Shown here: positions 25,788 to 33,865 of the stretch, piece after piece | Layout of the letters: each line of letters starts with the position of its first letter | Numbering within the stretch: position 1 is the stretch's first letter | Source of the DNA: Lewinellaceae bacterium | GTDB taxonomy: Bacteria > Bacteroidota > Bacteroidia > Chitinophagales > Saprospiraceae | NCBI GenBank assembly: GCA_020636225.1 | Contig: JACJYI010000008.1 | Location: 186,001-250,000, forward strand | Direction of reading: 5' to 3' | DNA length: 64,000 bases | Notes under the pieces: model-generated | What the model saw: only the letters and a program-made list of their open reading frames with translations | Databases searched by the model: none | Told to the model about the DNA's origin: nothing | Position numbers and translations under genes: made by a program

Positions 25788-26813
25788 ATGCATGTATTCC
25801 GTTCCCTGCTCCTGGTGGCCTCGGCCCTTCTCCTCTCACTGAACCTGTCCGCTCAGCCGGTGCAGGAAAAGCAAATGTCCATCGTGGTCAAAAAGACCGC
25901 TACCTGGTGTTCCAACTGTGGTTCCTGGGGTTGGCAATGGTTCAAGGATGCCATTGATGATACGGAGGGCGACGCGTTTCCCATTGCGCTGCACAGTACG
26001 AGCAGCCAATTGAAGCCACCGATGGACCTGGATGGTGCCCTGATCGCTCAATTTTCAGGGAATGGGGGCTTCCCCACCTTCTTCGTGAACGGGGTAGGCC
26101 AGTCCTCATATTCCAATCTGGTGAACGCAGTTGGGGCTGCAGCGGCCATGTCCCCGGTTGCCGGGATCGGATTGGAGACAGGATATGCAAATGACCTGAT
26201 CCAGGTGCAGGGGAATTTGCAGTTCTTTCAACCATATGAAGGTGAGATCTCCGTTGCCTATTACCTGATCCGGGACAGCCTGGTCTTTACCCAGGCAGCC
26301 CAGGGGGCCAACGCCATTCATCGGTTTGTGGTCCTGGATGTTCTGGAAGGATCGCCGTTTGGTTCGATCCAGCAAGTGGATATGGAACCCGGAGAATCGA
26401 TGATCGTGCCGGCACAGGCGGCCTATCCTGACCTGGACCCAGATCAGCACCATATTCTTGGTGTGATCTGGTCCTTTGCGAACGGCACCTATTCCTTCAT
26501 GAACGCATGGCAGGCTCCCCTCGAGCCGGGAGCCATTTCTGCTACAGAAGATGCCACCCTGTTGGCGGCTACACAGTTGTTTCCTAATCCGGCCTCCGCT
26601 GGTGACGTGATCCGTATCACCTTGCCCCAGGCAGTCAATGGGGACATCCTGCTGACTCTCCTGGACGCTTCAGGTCGGCTGGTGCTGGAACAGCATGCAC
26701 AAGGCCCGTCCGCCCAGTTGAAACTCCCTGCTTCCATCGCTGATGGTAGCTATTTTCTTCGGGTATCCGCCGGTGATGTCCACCAGGCCTTTCCCGTGCA
26801 GGTGAGTCGATAG
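25788..26813 (+). CDS. Exported thioredoxin-like Omp28-type protein with T9SS sorting domain
   Basis: 341 residues: signal peptide (1-23), a thioredoxin-fold domain with TWCSNCGSWGW, i.e. a CxxC at C41 and C44, and GGFPTFFVNG (cis-Pro loop) near 94-103; a beta-rich middle region; and a C-terminal T9SS type A domain (LFPNPASAGD from about 263). It resembles the Omp28-related family of Bacteroidota outer membrane or secreted proteins. An extracellular thiol-disulfide function is plausible but untested. It stands alone, convergent with the psd gene. Confidence 0.87.
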   Translation: MHVFRSLLLVASALLLSLNLSAQPVQEKQMSIVVKKTATWCSNCGSWGWQWFKDAIDDTEGDAFPIALHSTSSQLKPPMDLDGALIAQFSGNGGFPTFFVNGVGQSSYSNLVNAVGAAAAMSPVAGIGLETGYANDLIQVQGNLQFFQPYEGEISVAYYLIRDSLVFTQAAQGANAIHRFVVLDVLEGSPFGSIQQVDMEPGESMIVPAQAAYPDLDPDQHHILGVIWSFANGTYSFMNAWQAPLEPGAISATEDATLLAATQLFPNPASAGDVIRITLPQAVNGDILLTLLDASGRLVLEQHAQGPSAQLKLPASIADGSYFLRVSAGDVHQAFPVQVSR

Positions 26814-26855
26814 GAGTGGATCCGGGTTGTCGGGGCTGGTTTCCCCTGGAAGGAT

Positions 26856-27503
26856 TCAGAAGCGTGCGATCACGGTTTGATTGCCGACCACGACATCATT
26901 GAGGGCGGCCTCGATCTTGGCATTCAGTGGCAGGAACAGATCAACGCGCGATCCGAACTTGATAAAACCGAGTTCGTCGCCCTGTTGCACGTCCATACCG
27001 GTTTCAGCATAACAGACGATCCGACGAGCCACGTATCCGGCAATCTGGCGGACCAGGACTGAGCCCCACTTGTTCTGGATGACCACAGTCGTGCGTTCAT
27101 TGTCCTGACTGGACTTCGGGTCCCAGGCCAACAGGAATTTTCCGGGATGATAGGCTGAATATTCGATTGCTCCACTGGTGGGATACCGGTTGACATGCAC
27201 ATTCAGGGGGGACATGAAAATGCTGACTTGAATGCGCTTTTCCTGGTAATACTCGCTTTCTTCCGTTTCCTCGATCACCAGTACCTTGCCGTCCGCCGGG
27301 GCATAGAGGATCTGTTCGTCCAGCTGGGGGATGGGGCGTTCAGGATGCCGGAAGAAGTTGAGCATGAACAGATACAGCCCCAGGCAAAGGACGAGGACCG
27401 GCAGCGTGAGGGCCGGAAGCCCGTTCTGCACGGCAGCGAGGATCAATAACATGATCACACCGGTAAAGATCAATGGCCTGTGGCCTTCCTTGTGATAGCG
27501 CAT
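26856..27503 (-). CDS. psd: Phosphatidylserine decarboxylase family protein
   Basis: 216 residues from the ATG at 27503 (MRYHKEG matches the family N-terminus; a GTG at 27554 overlapping the cdsA stop is open but would add an atypical leader). Two membrane helices near the N-terminus (about 10-50), then the decarboxylase core with YAPADGKVLVIEE and the conserved NVHVNRYPTSG. The self-cleavage/pyruvoyl site is KFGSRVDLFLP near 183-193, the GS pair being the cleavage point. It makes phosphatidylethanolamine in the inner membrane, downstream of CdsA, which is encoded just upstream. Confidence 0.92.
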   Translation of the reverse strand: MRYHKEGHRPLIFTGVIMLLILAAVQNGLPALTLPVLVLCLGLYLFMLNFFRHPERPIPQLDEQILYAPADGKVLVIEETEESEYYQEKRIQVSIFMSPLNVHVNRYPTSGAIEYSAYHPGKFLLAWDPKSSQDNERTTVVIQNKWGSVLVRQIAGYVARRIVCYAETGMDVQQGDELGFIKFGSRVDLFLPLNAKIEAALNDVVVGNQTVIARF

Positions 27504-27550
27504 ATGAAGTGTTGATCTGGTAAAAATAAAGGAGATTGTGTAACGAGGGA

Positions 27551-28417
27551 TCACCGGATCACCAACCAGTACAGGGCTACCGGAGGCAGGGCAAACAAAA
27601 AGGCATCAAATCGGTCCAGGACCCCTCCGTGACCGGGCAGTAACTGGCCGGAATCCTTTACTTCAAATTCACGTTTGAGCATCGACTCTACCAGATCGCC
27701 GAGCGGGCCCCACACGGATACAAGAGCAGCGATGACCAGGCCATCCACCACGGACCAGGAATCCAGGAAATGAGCGATCAGCCGGCCGGTCAGCATGGTC
27801 AGGACCATGCCTCCCATCCATCCTTCCCAGGTTTTCTTCGGAGAGATCTGGGGTAGGAGAAGTCTCTTGCCCCATCGCATACCGGTGAGGTATGCGCCGG
27901 TGTCATTTGCCCACACCAGCACCAGGATCGCCAATACCTGGTAAAAGGAATACTCGCCGTTGGCAATGGTGATCAGGGGCAGGCAACCAAAGGGCAGAGC
28001 CACATAGATCAGCCCCGTGAGACCCAGGGCCGCCTGGGAAAACCGTTCCGACCGTCGGACGAAGAGCTCCGGGATGAAGAACCAGGCAAGCAGGGCCGTC
28101 ATGTACAGCAGGATGAGCAAAGCAAGTTGTTTCCCTGGCAATTGAGTGCCATGTGCCAGGAAAATGCCGAGGGTATATGGGATCAGGCCCCAGATGATCC
28201 CGGAATACTTTCGCCAGAGGTCCTTCCAGATATCTTTCGGAGCAACCAGGGTGTAGTATTCCCAGAGGCATGCGAAGAGGATCAGTCCGAAGAGCAGGAT
28301 GAATGGCCATTTTCCTGCCAGTGTCCCCAGTAAGATGATCAGAACGAAGTACGTACCTGTGATGACCCGTTGTCGCAAGTTGGATGTGGTTGTTGGGTTC
28401 AAAATTACACAATTCAC
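27551..28417 (-). CDS. cdsA: Phosphatidate cytidylyltransferase
   Basis: 288 residues if started at the GTG 28417. About eight membrane helices and the family signature SMLKREFEVKDSGQLLPGHGG, with a D-R-F-D motif right after. It makes CDP-diacylglycerol, the precursor of phosphatidylserine, consistent with the adjacent psd. A -7-like TAATTTTG on the minus strand (28407-28400) lies inside the first codons, so the TTG at 28378 (MRQRVITG) may be the true start. Confidence 0.92.
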   Translation of the reverse strand: MNCVILNPTTTSNLRQRVITGTYFVLIILLGTLAGKWPFILLFGLILFACLWEYYTLVAPKDIWKDLWRKYSGIIWGLIPYTLGIFLAHGTQLPGKQLALLILLYMTALLAWFFIPELFVRRSERFSQAALGLTGLIYVALPFGCLPLITIANGEYSFYQVLAILVLVWANDTGAYLTGMRWGKRLLLPQISPKKTWEGWMGGMVLTMLTGRLIAHFLDSWSVVDGLVIAALVSVWGPLGDLVESMLKREFEVKDSGQLLPGHGGVLDRFDAFLFALPPVALYWLVIR

Positions 28418-28455
28418 CGCTCGGTGCGGTGGCGATGTGCATCGGGGTGAGCATG

Positions 28456-28463
28456 TATCTTTG
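28456..28463 (+). promoter_or_regulatory. -7 box of pdxJ (leaderless configuration)
   Basis: TATCTTTG ends four bases before the pdxJ ATG at 28468, so transcription should begin at or next to the start codon. No well-spaced -33 TTG is evident. Confidence 0.6.
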
Positions 28464-28467
28464 CCGC

Positions 28468-29202
28468 ATGGAGATCAAATGGATTCAGACACGCCTGAGT
28501 GTCAACCTGAACAAAGTAGCCCTGATCCGCAATGCCCGTGGAGGAAATTTGCCGGACCTGGCCCAGGTGGCCCGTGATTGCGAGGCATTTGGTGCCGAAG
28601 GGATTACTGTACATCCCCGACCGGATCAACGACATGTCCGAATGGATGATATTCCGATCCTCAGGGATGTGGTGACGACGGAGTTCAACATCGAGGGAAA
28701 TCCGACGGAAAGCTTTCTGGATCTGGTTTGCCAGTACCCGCCTCACCAATGTACACTGGTGCCGGACCTCCCTTCCGCGCTGACATCGGATGGCGGTTGG
28801 GATACTCTCCAACATCGTTCATTCCTGGCGGAAGTGACTTCACGACTTCACGAGCGGGGTATTCGGGTATCGCTCTTCATCGATCCAGACCCCCGGCAGG
28901 TATCCGGGGCGAAATCCATCGGAGCTGATCGGGTGGAATTGTATACCGGCCAATATGCCCGGATGTATTCCTTGGACCCGGGCCGGGCCATAGCTGACCA
29001 CATGGCCTGTGCGGAGGAGGCGGCCAGGGTCGGCTTGGGTTTGAATGCGGGCCACGATCTGAACCTCGACAACCTAGCCTGGTATGCGAAGTCCCTGCCC
29101 AACCTGGCGGAGGTCTCTATCGGTCATGCCCTGATCAGCGACGCGTTGTACTATGGATTGGCCAACACGATTCGCATGTACCGCCGCTTGCTCAATCGAT
29201 GA
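28468..29202 (+). CDS. pdxJ: Pyridoxine 5'-phosphate synthase
   Basis: 244 residues from the ATG at 28468. LSVNLNKVALIRNARGG (9-25) and ITVHPRPDQRHVRMDDI (about 47-63) hold the active-site Asn/Arg/His residues of PdxJ, and the C-terminal GLNAGHDLNLDNL and EVSIGHALISDAL close the TIM barrel. It condenses 1-deoxyxylulose-5-P with 3-amino-2-oxopropyl phosphate in the DXP-dependent vitamin B6 pathway. Upstream in-frame ATGs are rejected because they precede the -7 box and are not conserved. Confidence 0.95.
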   Translation: MEIKWIQTRLSVNLNKVALIRNARGGNLPDLAQVARDCEAFGAEGITVHPRPDQRHVRMDDIPILRDVVTTEFNIEGNPTESFLDLVCQYPPHQCTLVPDLPSALTSDGGWDTLQHRSFLAEVTSRLHERGIRVSLFIDPDPRQVSGAKSIGADRVELYTGQYARMYSLDPGRAIADHMACAEEAARVGLGLNAGHDLNLDNLAWYAKSLPNLAEVSIGHALISDALYYGLANTIRMYRRLLNR

Positions 29203-29241
29203 TACCAGTCCGGGATCTGTCGTGCAGATCCGGATCCGGGG

Positions 29242-29685
29242 TCAGGAATAGGTGATCGTGATGGTGTAGCTCTTTTGGGGGCGGGACGTCTCGGGAGTGG
29301 TTTTCTTCGCAGGGGTGATGGTATATCCGATTTCCTGCACGGGTTGTTGAACAGGTCGTTCCACAGGAAGCCGGAAGTGGATCTGGATCTTTTTATGGAA
29401 GAGGACCCTGACCCCTCGGGTATGCTCAAGGTTGAAGGCCAGCATGCGCACGAGCCGGACGGCTTCTTCATCACACCCTCCGCCAATTCCCTTGATGATC
29501 TTGACATCCGTCACCTTTCCTGTGTGATCAATACCGTATCGTAGATGGACAGTACCTTCTATTCGATTCTCCAGGGCTTCAGGCGGGTAGGTGAGGTGCC
29601 TGGCGATAAAGGCCTTGAGCGCCTTGATCCCCCCGGGATATTCCGGTTTCTTCAATATGGCGTTGCCCTTGATTTCTTTTTTCAT
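29242..29685 (-). CDS. TonB C-terminal domain protein without a membrane anchor
   Basis: 147 residues from the ATG at 29685 (MKKEIKGNAILKKPEYPGG). The body is a TonB C-terminal domain: YPGGIKALKAFIARHLTYPPEALENRIEGTV then VKIIKGIGGGCDEEAVRLVRML, the usual beta-alpha-beta pattern. Unlike energy-transducing TonB it has neither an N-terminal membrane helix nor a Pro-rich spacer from this start; the frame stays open upstream, but those residues look non-coding. The C-terminal tail is rich in Pro, Val and Thr. Its role cannot be assigned. Confidence 0.75.
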   Translation of the reverse strand: MKKEIKGNAILKKPEYPGGIKALKAFIARHLTYPPEALENRIEGTVHLRYGIDHTGKVTDVKIIKGIGGGCDEEAVRLVRMLAFNLEHTRGVRVLFHKKIQIHFRLPVERPVQQPVQEIGYTITPAKKTTPETSRPQKSYTITITYS

Positions 29686-29689
29686 GCTA

Positions 29690-29720
29690 TTTGAAATATG
29701 TGGATCAGCCATTATTTTTG
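29690..29720 (+). promoter_or_regulatory. Promoter of rpsU
   Basis: TTTG (29690-29693), 19-base spacer, TATTTTTG (29713-29720): a complete Bacteroidota promoter 25 bases before the S21 ATG. Confidence 0.75.
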
Positions 29721-29745
29721 CGTCCGCTAAAATTGCTGTCTTATT

Positions 29746-29931
29746 ATGTTGATCATCGAAGTCAAAGATACGGAGTCGATCGACCGGGCGCTGAAAAACC
29801 TGAAACGGAAGTATGACCGTGCCGGTATCCTGAAGGAGTTGCGCAGTCGCAAGCATTTCACCAAGCCTTCCATCAAGAAAAGAGCCAGCTTCCTCAAGGC
29901 GGAGTATCGCCAGCGAATGTACGGCCACTGA
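29746..29931 (+). CDS. rpsU: 30S ribosomal protein S21
   Basis: 61 residues, basic, with the S21 pattern VKDTESIDRALKNLKRKYDRAG and an RKHFTKPS segment. S21 sits near the mRNA platform and anti-Shine-Dalgarno of the 30S subunit. In this position, upstream of a Xer recombinase, hpf and the tRNA-tuf cluster, it matches a gene order common in Bacteroidota. Confidence 0.96.
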   Translation: MLIIEVKDTESIDRALKNLKRKYDRAGILKELRSRKHFTKPSIKKRASFLKAEYRQRMYGH

Positions 29932-29990
29932 TTCCTCCAAGTCTTCTATTTCCCTTATCTTGCAGCTCTCCTAAGCAGTACGTTGAGCCG

Positions 29991-30914
29991 ATGAGGGAAT
30001 TGTTGAGTTTCAGAGCCTATCTGGAACTGGAGAAGCGCCGATCAGCGCACACCGTTGTGGCCTATTGTCATGACGTGGAGCAGTTTTTCAGTTTCCTGCA
30101 TACCAGTTATGACGGGTGTCAGCCACTTGACGTATCCAGTGCGATGGTTCGCTCGTGGGTCGTCCGGATGATGGAGGATGGGCAAGCTCCGACAACCATT
30201 CGTCGCAAGATGTCTTCTCTGCAGGCGTTCTTTCGGTTTCTCCAGCGTCGGGAAGGCCTGGCAACCAATCCTGTCCAGTCCGTTTCTCTGCCCAAAAAGG
30301 CCAGACGGGTGCCGGCGTTTGTTCCGGCCGGGGGCATGGAGGCATTATTTGATGCCTTGCCAACAGGTAACTCGTATGAAGAGATCCGGGATGTATTGAT
30401 CATCACCCTCCTCTATGAGACAGGAATACGTCGATCGGAGTTGCTCGGGTTGACCAGGGATCGGATCGATCTCTCCAGGAAAGAGATTCGGGTGTATGGC
30501 AAACGAAACAAGGAGCGCTTGATTCCGATCGGAGATGGTTTGGCAGCCTTGCTGGCCAGGTATTTGGATAGCAGGGACCAGCTTTTGGAAGGCCGTTCCT
30601 TACCGCAATTTTTCCTGAAAGCTTCCGGGAAGCCATTATCGGTAAGGTCTTTGTATCAGATCGTACACCAGTATCTGGAGATGGTCGGACAGCTGGAGAG
30701 ACGGAGTCCGCATGTGTTGCGCCATACATTCGCCACGCATATGGCGGAATCAGGTGCAGACCTGCAGGCTATTCGTTCCCTGCTGGGGCATAGTTCGCTC
30801 GCCTCGACCCAGGTGTATACACATACCCAGATCGGACAGTTGAAGAAGGCCTACCTCCAGGCACATCCGCGAAGTCGGAGCAAGGGGACAGGCAAGGCAG
30901 ATTACAGATCATAA
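29991..30914 (+). CDS. xerC: Tyrosine recombinase XerC/XerD family
   Basis: 307 residues, normal Xer length. An N-terminal SAM-like core-binding domain (1-105) and a catalytic domain with the R-K-H-R-H-Y set: R147 in ETGIRRSELLGL, a Lys in the beta hairpin VYGKRNKER, PHVLRH (second His/Arg), GHSSLASTQVYTH with the final His and nucleophile Tyr. It likely resolves chromosome dimers at dif. Which of XerC or XerD it is cannot be settled by sequence reading alone. hpf begins 11 bases later. Confidence 0.9.
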   Translation: MRELLSFRAYLELEKRRSAHTVVAYCHDVEQFFSFLHTSYDGCQPLDVSSAMVRSWVVRMMEDGQAPTTIRRKMSSLQAFFRFLQRREGLATNPVQSVSLPKKARRVPAFVPAGGMEALFDALPTGNSYEEIRDVLIITLLYETGIRRSELLGLTRDRIDLSRKEIRVYGKRNKERLIPIGDGLAALLARYLDSRDQLLEGRSLPQFFLKASGKPLSVRSLYQIVHQYLEMVGQLERRSPHVLRHTFATHMAESGADLQAIRSLLGHSSLASTQVYTHTQIGQLKKAYLQAHPRSRSKGTGKADYRS

Positions 30915-30925
30915 AACCAGTATAT

Positions 30926-31249
30926 ATGAAGATCGAAACCCAGTCCATTCATTTCACAGCGGATCAGAAGTTGCTTGATTTCATTGAGAAGAAGCTCAAT
31001 AAGCTGGATACGTTGAACGGAAGTGTACAGAGAGCAGAGGTCATTTTGCGTCTGGAAAATTCCGGACAGGTCAGAGACAAGATCGCCGAGATTAAGCTCC
31101 ACATACCCGGGGCCAGTATTTTCTCGAAGCAGACTGCCAAGACATTTGAGACAGCGGTCGAGAAGTCCGTATCCACGCTGCGGCGTCAGATCTTGCGGTT
31201 CAAGGAGCGCAAAGGGAATGCACGCAGGCGTCGATCGGCAACGGCGTAG
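30926..31249 (+). CDS. hpf: Ribosome hibernation promoting factor (short HPF/RaiA family)
   Basis: 107 residues with the S30AE fold: MKIETQSIHFTADQKLLDFI then AEIKLHIPGASIFSKQTAKTFETAVEKSVSTLRRQI. The protein ends after the basic RERKGNARRRRSATA tail, without the C-terminal dimerisation domain of long HPF. It binds the 30S decoding region when growth stops. Cotranscribed with the Xer gene. Confidence 0.93.
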   Translation: MKIETQSIHFTADQKLLDFIEKKLNKLDTLNGSVQRAEVILRLENSGQVRDKIAEIKLHIPGASIFSKQTAKTFETAVEKSVSTLRRQILRFKERKGNARRRRSATA

Positions 31250-31320
31250 TGCCGATGGTGCGCTCACGATTTCGTAACAATAATTTTCATGGAAATCTTT
31301 TCTCATCATATAGAAAGGTG

Positions 31321-31328
31321 TATCTTTG
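31321..31328 (+). promoter_or_regulatory. -7 box of the tRNA-tuf transcription unit
   Basis: TATCTTTG, exact consensus, between hpf and tRNA-Thr. It predicts a start near 31333 and about 160 bases of leader before the first tRNA. The rest of 31250-31495 holds no gene I can see. Confidence 0.65.
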
Positions 31329-31495
31329 CAAGCGCTTTCAAAGGAAAGAGTGAAGTAAGTCATTGAATTACTGGAATATAGCCTTTAAAAGCTGCTTTCT
31401 GGTCACGTCAAACTTTCTTGTTTTTCATGTTTGATCCATGAAGACGGGGTTTGGATTCGTTCCAGAAGGGGTGCAAGCCTGTTGGTCGAGCCTAT

Positions 31496-31571
31496 GCCAG
31501 CATAGCTCAGTTGGTAGAGCAGTTGATTTGTAATCAGCTGGTCGGGGGTTCGAGTCCCTCTGCTGGCTCCA
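31496..31571 (+). tRNA. tRNA-Thr (anticodon TGT)
   Basis: Acceptor GCCAGCA/TGCTGGC, D-arm GCTC/GAGC, anticodon loop TTTGTAA read as TGT, T-loop TTCGAGT and encoded CCA (31569-31571). Confidence 0.96.
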
Positions 31572-31657
31572 CCAGCGGGTTTGTCCCGCATTGTCCCGAC
31601 TTGGCTGGCGAAGTCCGTCAGTCGGCTTGGGCAAGCAGTTCGTTAAAGGCAATCAAA

Positions 31658-31740
31658 GGGGGCGCGCCGGAGGTGGAGAGCCGGGCCAGACTGTAAATCT
31701 GGTGCTTTCAGCTGAGTTGGTTCGAATCCAACCGCCCCCA
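31658..31740 (+). tRNA. tRNA-Tyr (anticodon GTA)
   Basis: Acceptor GGGGGCG/CGCCCCC with discriminator A, class II long variable arm, anticodon loop CTGTAAA giving GTA, T-loop TTCGAAT. CCA is not encoded. Confidence 0.95.
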
Positions 31741-31849
31741 CAAGATCCTCCTGGCCGGTGTTCCGGTCGAGAGGATCGGATCGACCCGACCAGATCGGGT
31801 GGTCTGGATCCAGAATCCGGATCACCTGGTTAGGAAGGAACGATCACAG

Positions 31850-31925
31850 GCGGGTGTAGCTCAGTTGGTAGAGCATCAGCCTTCCAAGCTGAGGGTCGTG
31901 GGTTCGAGTCTCATCACCCGCTCCA
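31850..31925 (+). tRNA. tRNA-Gly (anticodon TCC)
   Basis: Acceptor GCGGGTG/CACCCGC, anticodon loop CTTCCAA giving TCC, T-loop TTCGAGT, encoded CCA at 31923-31925. Confidence 0.96.
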
Positions 31926-32051
31926 ACCAAACCTCTTCGAAAGAGAAGGGGTTCAGTTCTCCGACCAAGACCTATGATGTGTAGAATTGGAAGAACTGAA
32001 GAAATAATGTCTTCGAACAGGCTGGAGGTCTGTCGAAGTATTTGATTTTCA

Positions 32052-32123
<72 letters not shown>

Positions 32124-32170
32124 CTGAATAACTGATGATCGCATTTTTAAAATCTGTTAAAACCAAAAAA

Positions 32171-33367
32171 ATGGCTAAAGCAACGTTTGAAAGAACTAAG
32201 CCGCACTTGAACATCGGGACCATCGGTCACGTCGACCACGGAAAGACGACGTTGACTGCTGCCATCACCACAGTACTTGCCGGTGATGGATTGGCCGAAA
32301 TGAAGAGTTATGACTCTATCGATGCCGCTCCTGAGGAGAAAGAGCGTGGTATTACCATTAACACGGCACACGTCGAATACCAGACGGCTAACCGTCACTA
32401 TGCACACGTGGATTGCCCAGGTCACGCGGATTACGTCAAGAACATGGTTACGGGTGCTGCGCAGATGGATGGTGCGATCTTGGTTGTAGCTGCTACCGAT
32501 GGTCCGATGCCTCAGACACGGGAGCACATCCTTCTGGCTCGTCAGGTTGGCGTTCCGAACATTGTTGTGTTCATGAACAAGGTTGACCTGGTAGAAGACG
32601 AAGAAATGCTGGAACTGGTCGAGATGGAAGTTCGCGAACTCCTGAGCCAGTATCAGTTTGACGGTGACAATGCATCGATCATCAAGGGTTCTGCATTGAA
32701 GGCTCTTGAAGGTGAGGCAACTGCCGTTCAGGCGATTCGTGATCTGATGGCCGCCTGCGACAACGATATCAAGGAGCCGGTTCGACTGATCGACCAGCCA
32801 TTCCTGATGCCGATCGAGGACGTATTCTCCATCACGGGTCGTGGTACTGTTGCTACAGGCCGGATCGAGCGTGGCGTCATCGAGGTGGGCAACCCAGTTG
32901 AGATCGTTGGTATGATGAAGGAGGACGAGAAGCCTCTGACCTCTACCGTGACGGGTGTGGAAATGTTCCGGAAGCTTCTGACTCGTGGAGAGGCTGGCGA
33001 CAACGCTGGTATCCTCCTTCGCGGTATTGAAAAGGAAGCGATCCGTCGTGGCCAGGTCATCTGCAAGCCAGGTTCTGTGAAGCCTCACAAGCACTTCAAG
33101 TGCGAAGTATATGTTCTGGGGAAGGATGAAGGTGGTCGTCACACCCCATTCTTCAACGGTTATCGCCCGCAGTTCTACTTCCGTACGACGGACGTAACGG
33201 GTGATGTAACGCTGCCAGCTGGTGTAGAGATGGTGATGCCTGGGGATAACGTATCCCTCGAGGTGAAACTGTTGAACACCATTGCTATGGAAAAGGGTCT
33301 CCGTTTCGCTATCCGCGAAGGTGGTCGTACCGTTGGTGCTGGCCAGGTGACTGAAATCATTGCCTGA
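32171..33367 (+). CDS. tuf: Elongation factor Tu
   Basis: 398 residues from the ATG at 32171 (MAKATFERTKPHLNIGTIGHVDHGKTT). P-loop GHVDHGKT (19-26), DCPGH switch II, NKVD guanine-specificity motif, and domains II/III all intact. It delivers aminoacyl-tRNA to the ribosome. Codon choice (fewer rare codons, more T-ending Val/Gly/Ala codons) differs from neighbouring genes as expected of a very highly expressed gene. Preceded by four tRNAs, followed by a terminator-like hairpin and tRNA-Trp. Confidence 0.98.
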   Translation: MAKATFERTKPHLNIGTIGHVDHGKTTLTAAITTVLAGDGLAEMKSYDSIDAAPEEKERGITINTAHVEYQTANRHYAHVDCPGHADYVKNMVTGAAQMDGAILVVAATDGPMPQTREHILLARQVGVPNIVVFMNKVDLVEDEEMLELVEMEVRELLSQYQFDGDNASIIKGSALKALEGEATAVQAIRDLMAACDNDIKEPVRLIDQPFLMPIEDVFSITGRGTVATGRIERGVIEVGNPVEIVGMMKEDEKPLTSTVTGVEMFRKLLTRGEAGDNAGILLRGIEKEAIRRGQVICKPGSVKPHKHFKCEVYVLGKDEGGRHTPFFNGYRPQFYFRTTDVTGDVTLPAGVEMVMPGDNVSLEVKLLNTIAMEKGLRFAIREGGRTVGAGQVTEIIA

Positions 33368-33393
33368 TCCCAAACGGGGAACAGGTCCGAAAT

Positions 33394-33433
33394 GTGAAAA
33401 TTAAGCATCTCCAAAGGGTGCTTAATTTTTCAC
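33394..33433 (+). terminator. Hairpin after tuf
   Basis: GTGAAAATTAAGCA (33394-33407) pairs with TGCTTAATTTTTCAC (33419-33433) with one bulge. The T-run is within the stem, so it may act as a terminator or a partial terminator/processing site before tRNA-Trp. Confidence 0.65.
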
Positions 33434-33443
33434 GTTTCTGAAA

Positions 33444-33516
33444 AGGGGAGTAGCTCAATTGGTAGAGCGACGGTCTCCAAAACCGTAGGCTGCGGGTTCG
33501 ATTCCTGTCTCCCCTG
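33444..33516 (+). tRNA. tRNA-Trp (anticodon CCA)
   Basis: Acceptor AGGGGAG/CTCCCCT, anticodon loop CTCCAAA giving CCA, T-loop TTCGATT, discriminator G; CCA end not encoded. Placement between tuf and secE is typical of Bacteroidota. Confidence 0.96.
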
Positions 33517-33661
33517 CAAATGCAGGATCATGAAACATACTGATGCTGCTGAAATGGGAGTCTGATCTGGCCAAAACCGTTTTAGATCTGATTTCTGAAC
33601 CCAATGCCGATCCTTTCCGATACAACGGTGTCGAGAGGTGATGGATGAAAACGAATGAAAC

Positions 33662-33850
33662 ATGGATAAGATTCGGTTGTATCTGACGGAAAGCTACAAT
33701 GAACTGATGCACAAGGTGACCTGGCCAACCTGGGCAAACCTGACCAGTTCGACGGTAGTTGTGCTCGTTGCGTCTTTGCTGATCGCCTTGGTCGTATTCC
33801 TGATGGATACCTTGTCTACTCAGGGTACACATATGATCTACGGGATTTAA
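33662..33850 (+). CDS. secE: Preprotein translocase subunit SecE
   Basis: 62 residues with the short single-helix SecE form: an amphipathic LTESYNELMHKVTWPTWANL segment (7-26), the family signature, then one membrane helix (about 28-51). Essential clamp subunit of SecYEG in the inner membrane. Lies between tRNA-Trp and nusG as in most bacteria. Confidence 0.95.
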   Translation: MDKIRLYLTESYNELMHKVTWPTWANLTSSTVVVLVASLLIALVVFLMDTLSTQGTHMIYGI

Positions 33851-33865
33851 ATCGCGCCCCCCAAT

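Noticed and set aside
27504..27554. Upstream GTG start for psd overlapping the cdsA stop
   Set aside because: The added 17 residues are not conserved in type, while ATG 27503 gives the family N-terminus.
29203..29241. GGATCTG/CAGATCC hairpin between pdxJ and the convergent TonB-domain gene
   Set aside because: A 7-bp stem with no T-run on either strand; not enough to call a terminator.
31741..31849. Short inverted repeats (ACCCGA/TCGGGT) between tRNA-Tyr and tRNA-Gly
   Set aside because: Too short and without T-run; at most a tRNA precursor processing hairpin.
32147..33373. 408-codon minus-strand open frame
   Set aside because: Mirror of tuf, caused by the strong codon bias of that gene.
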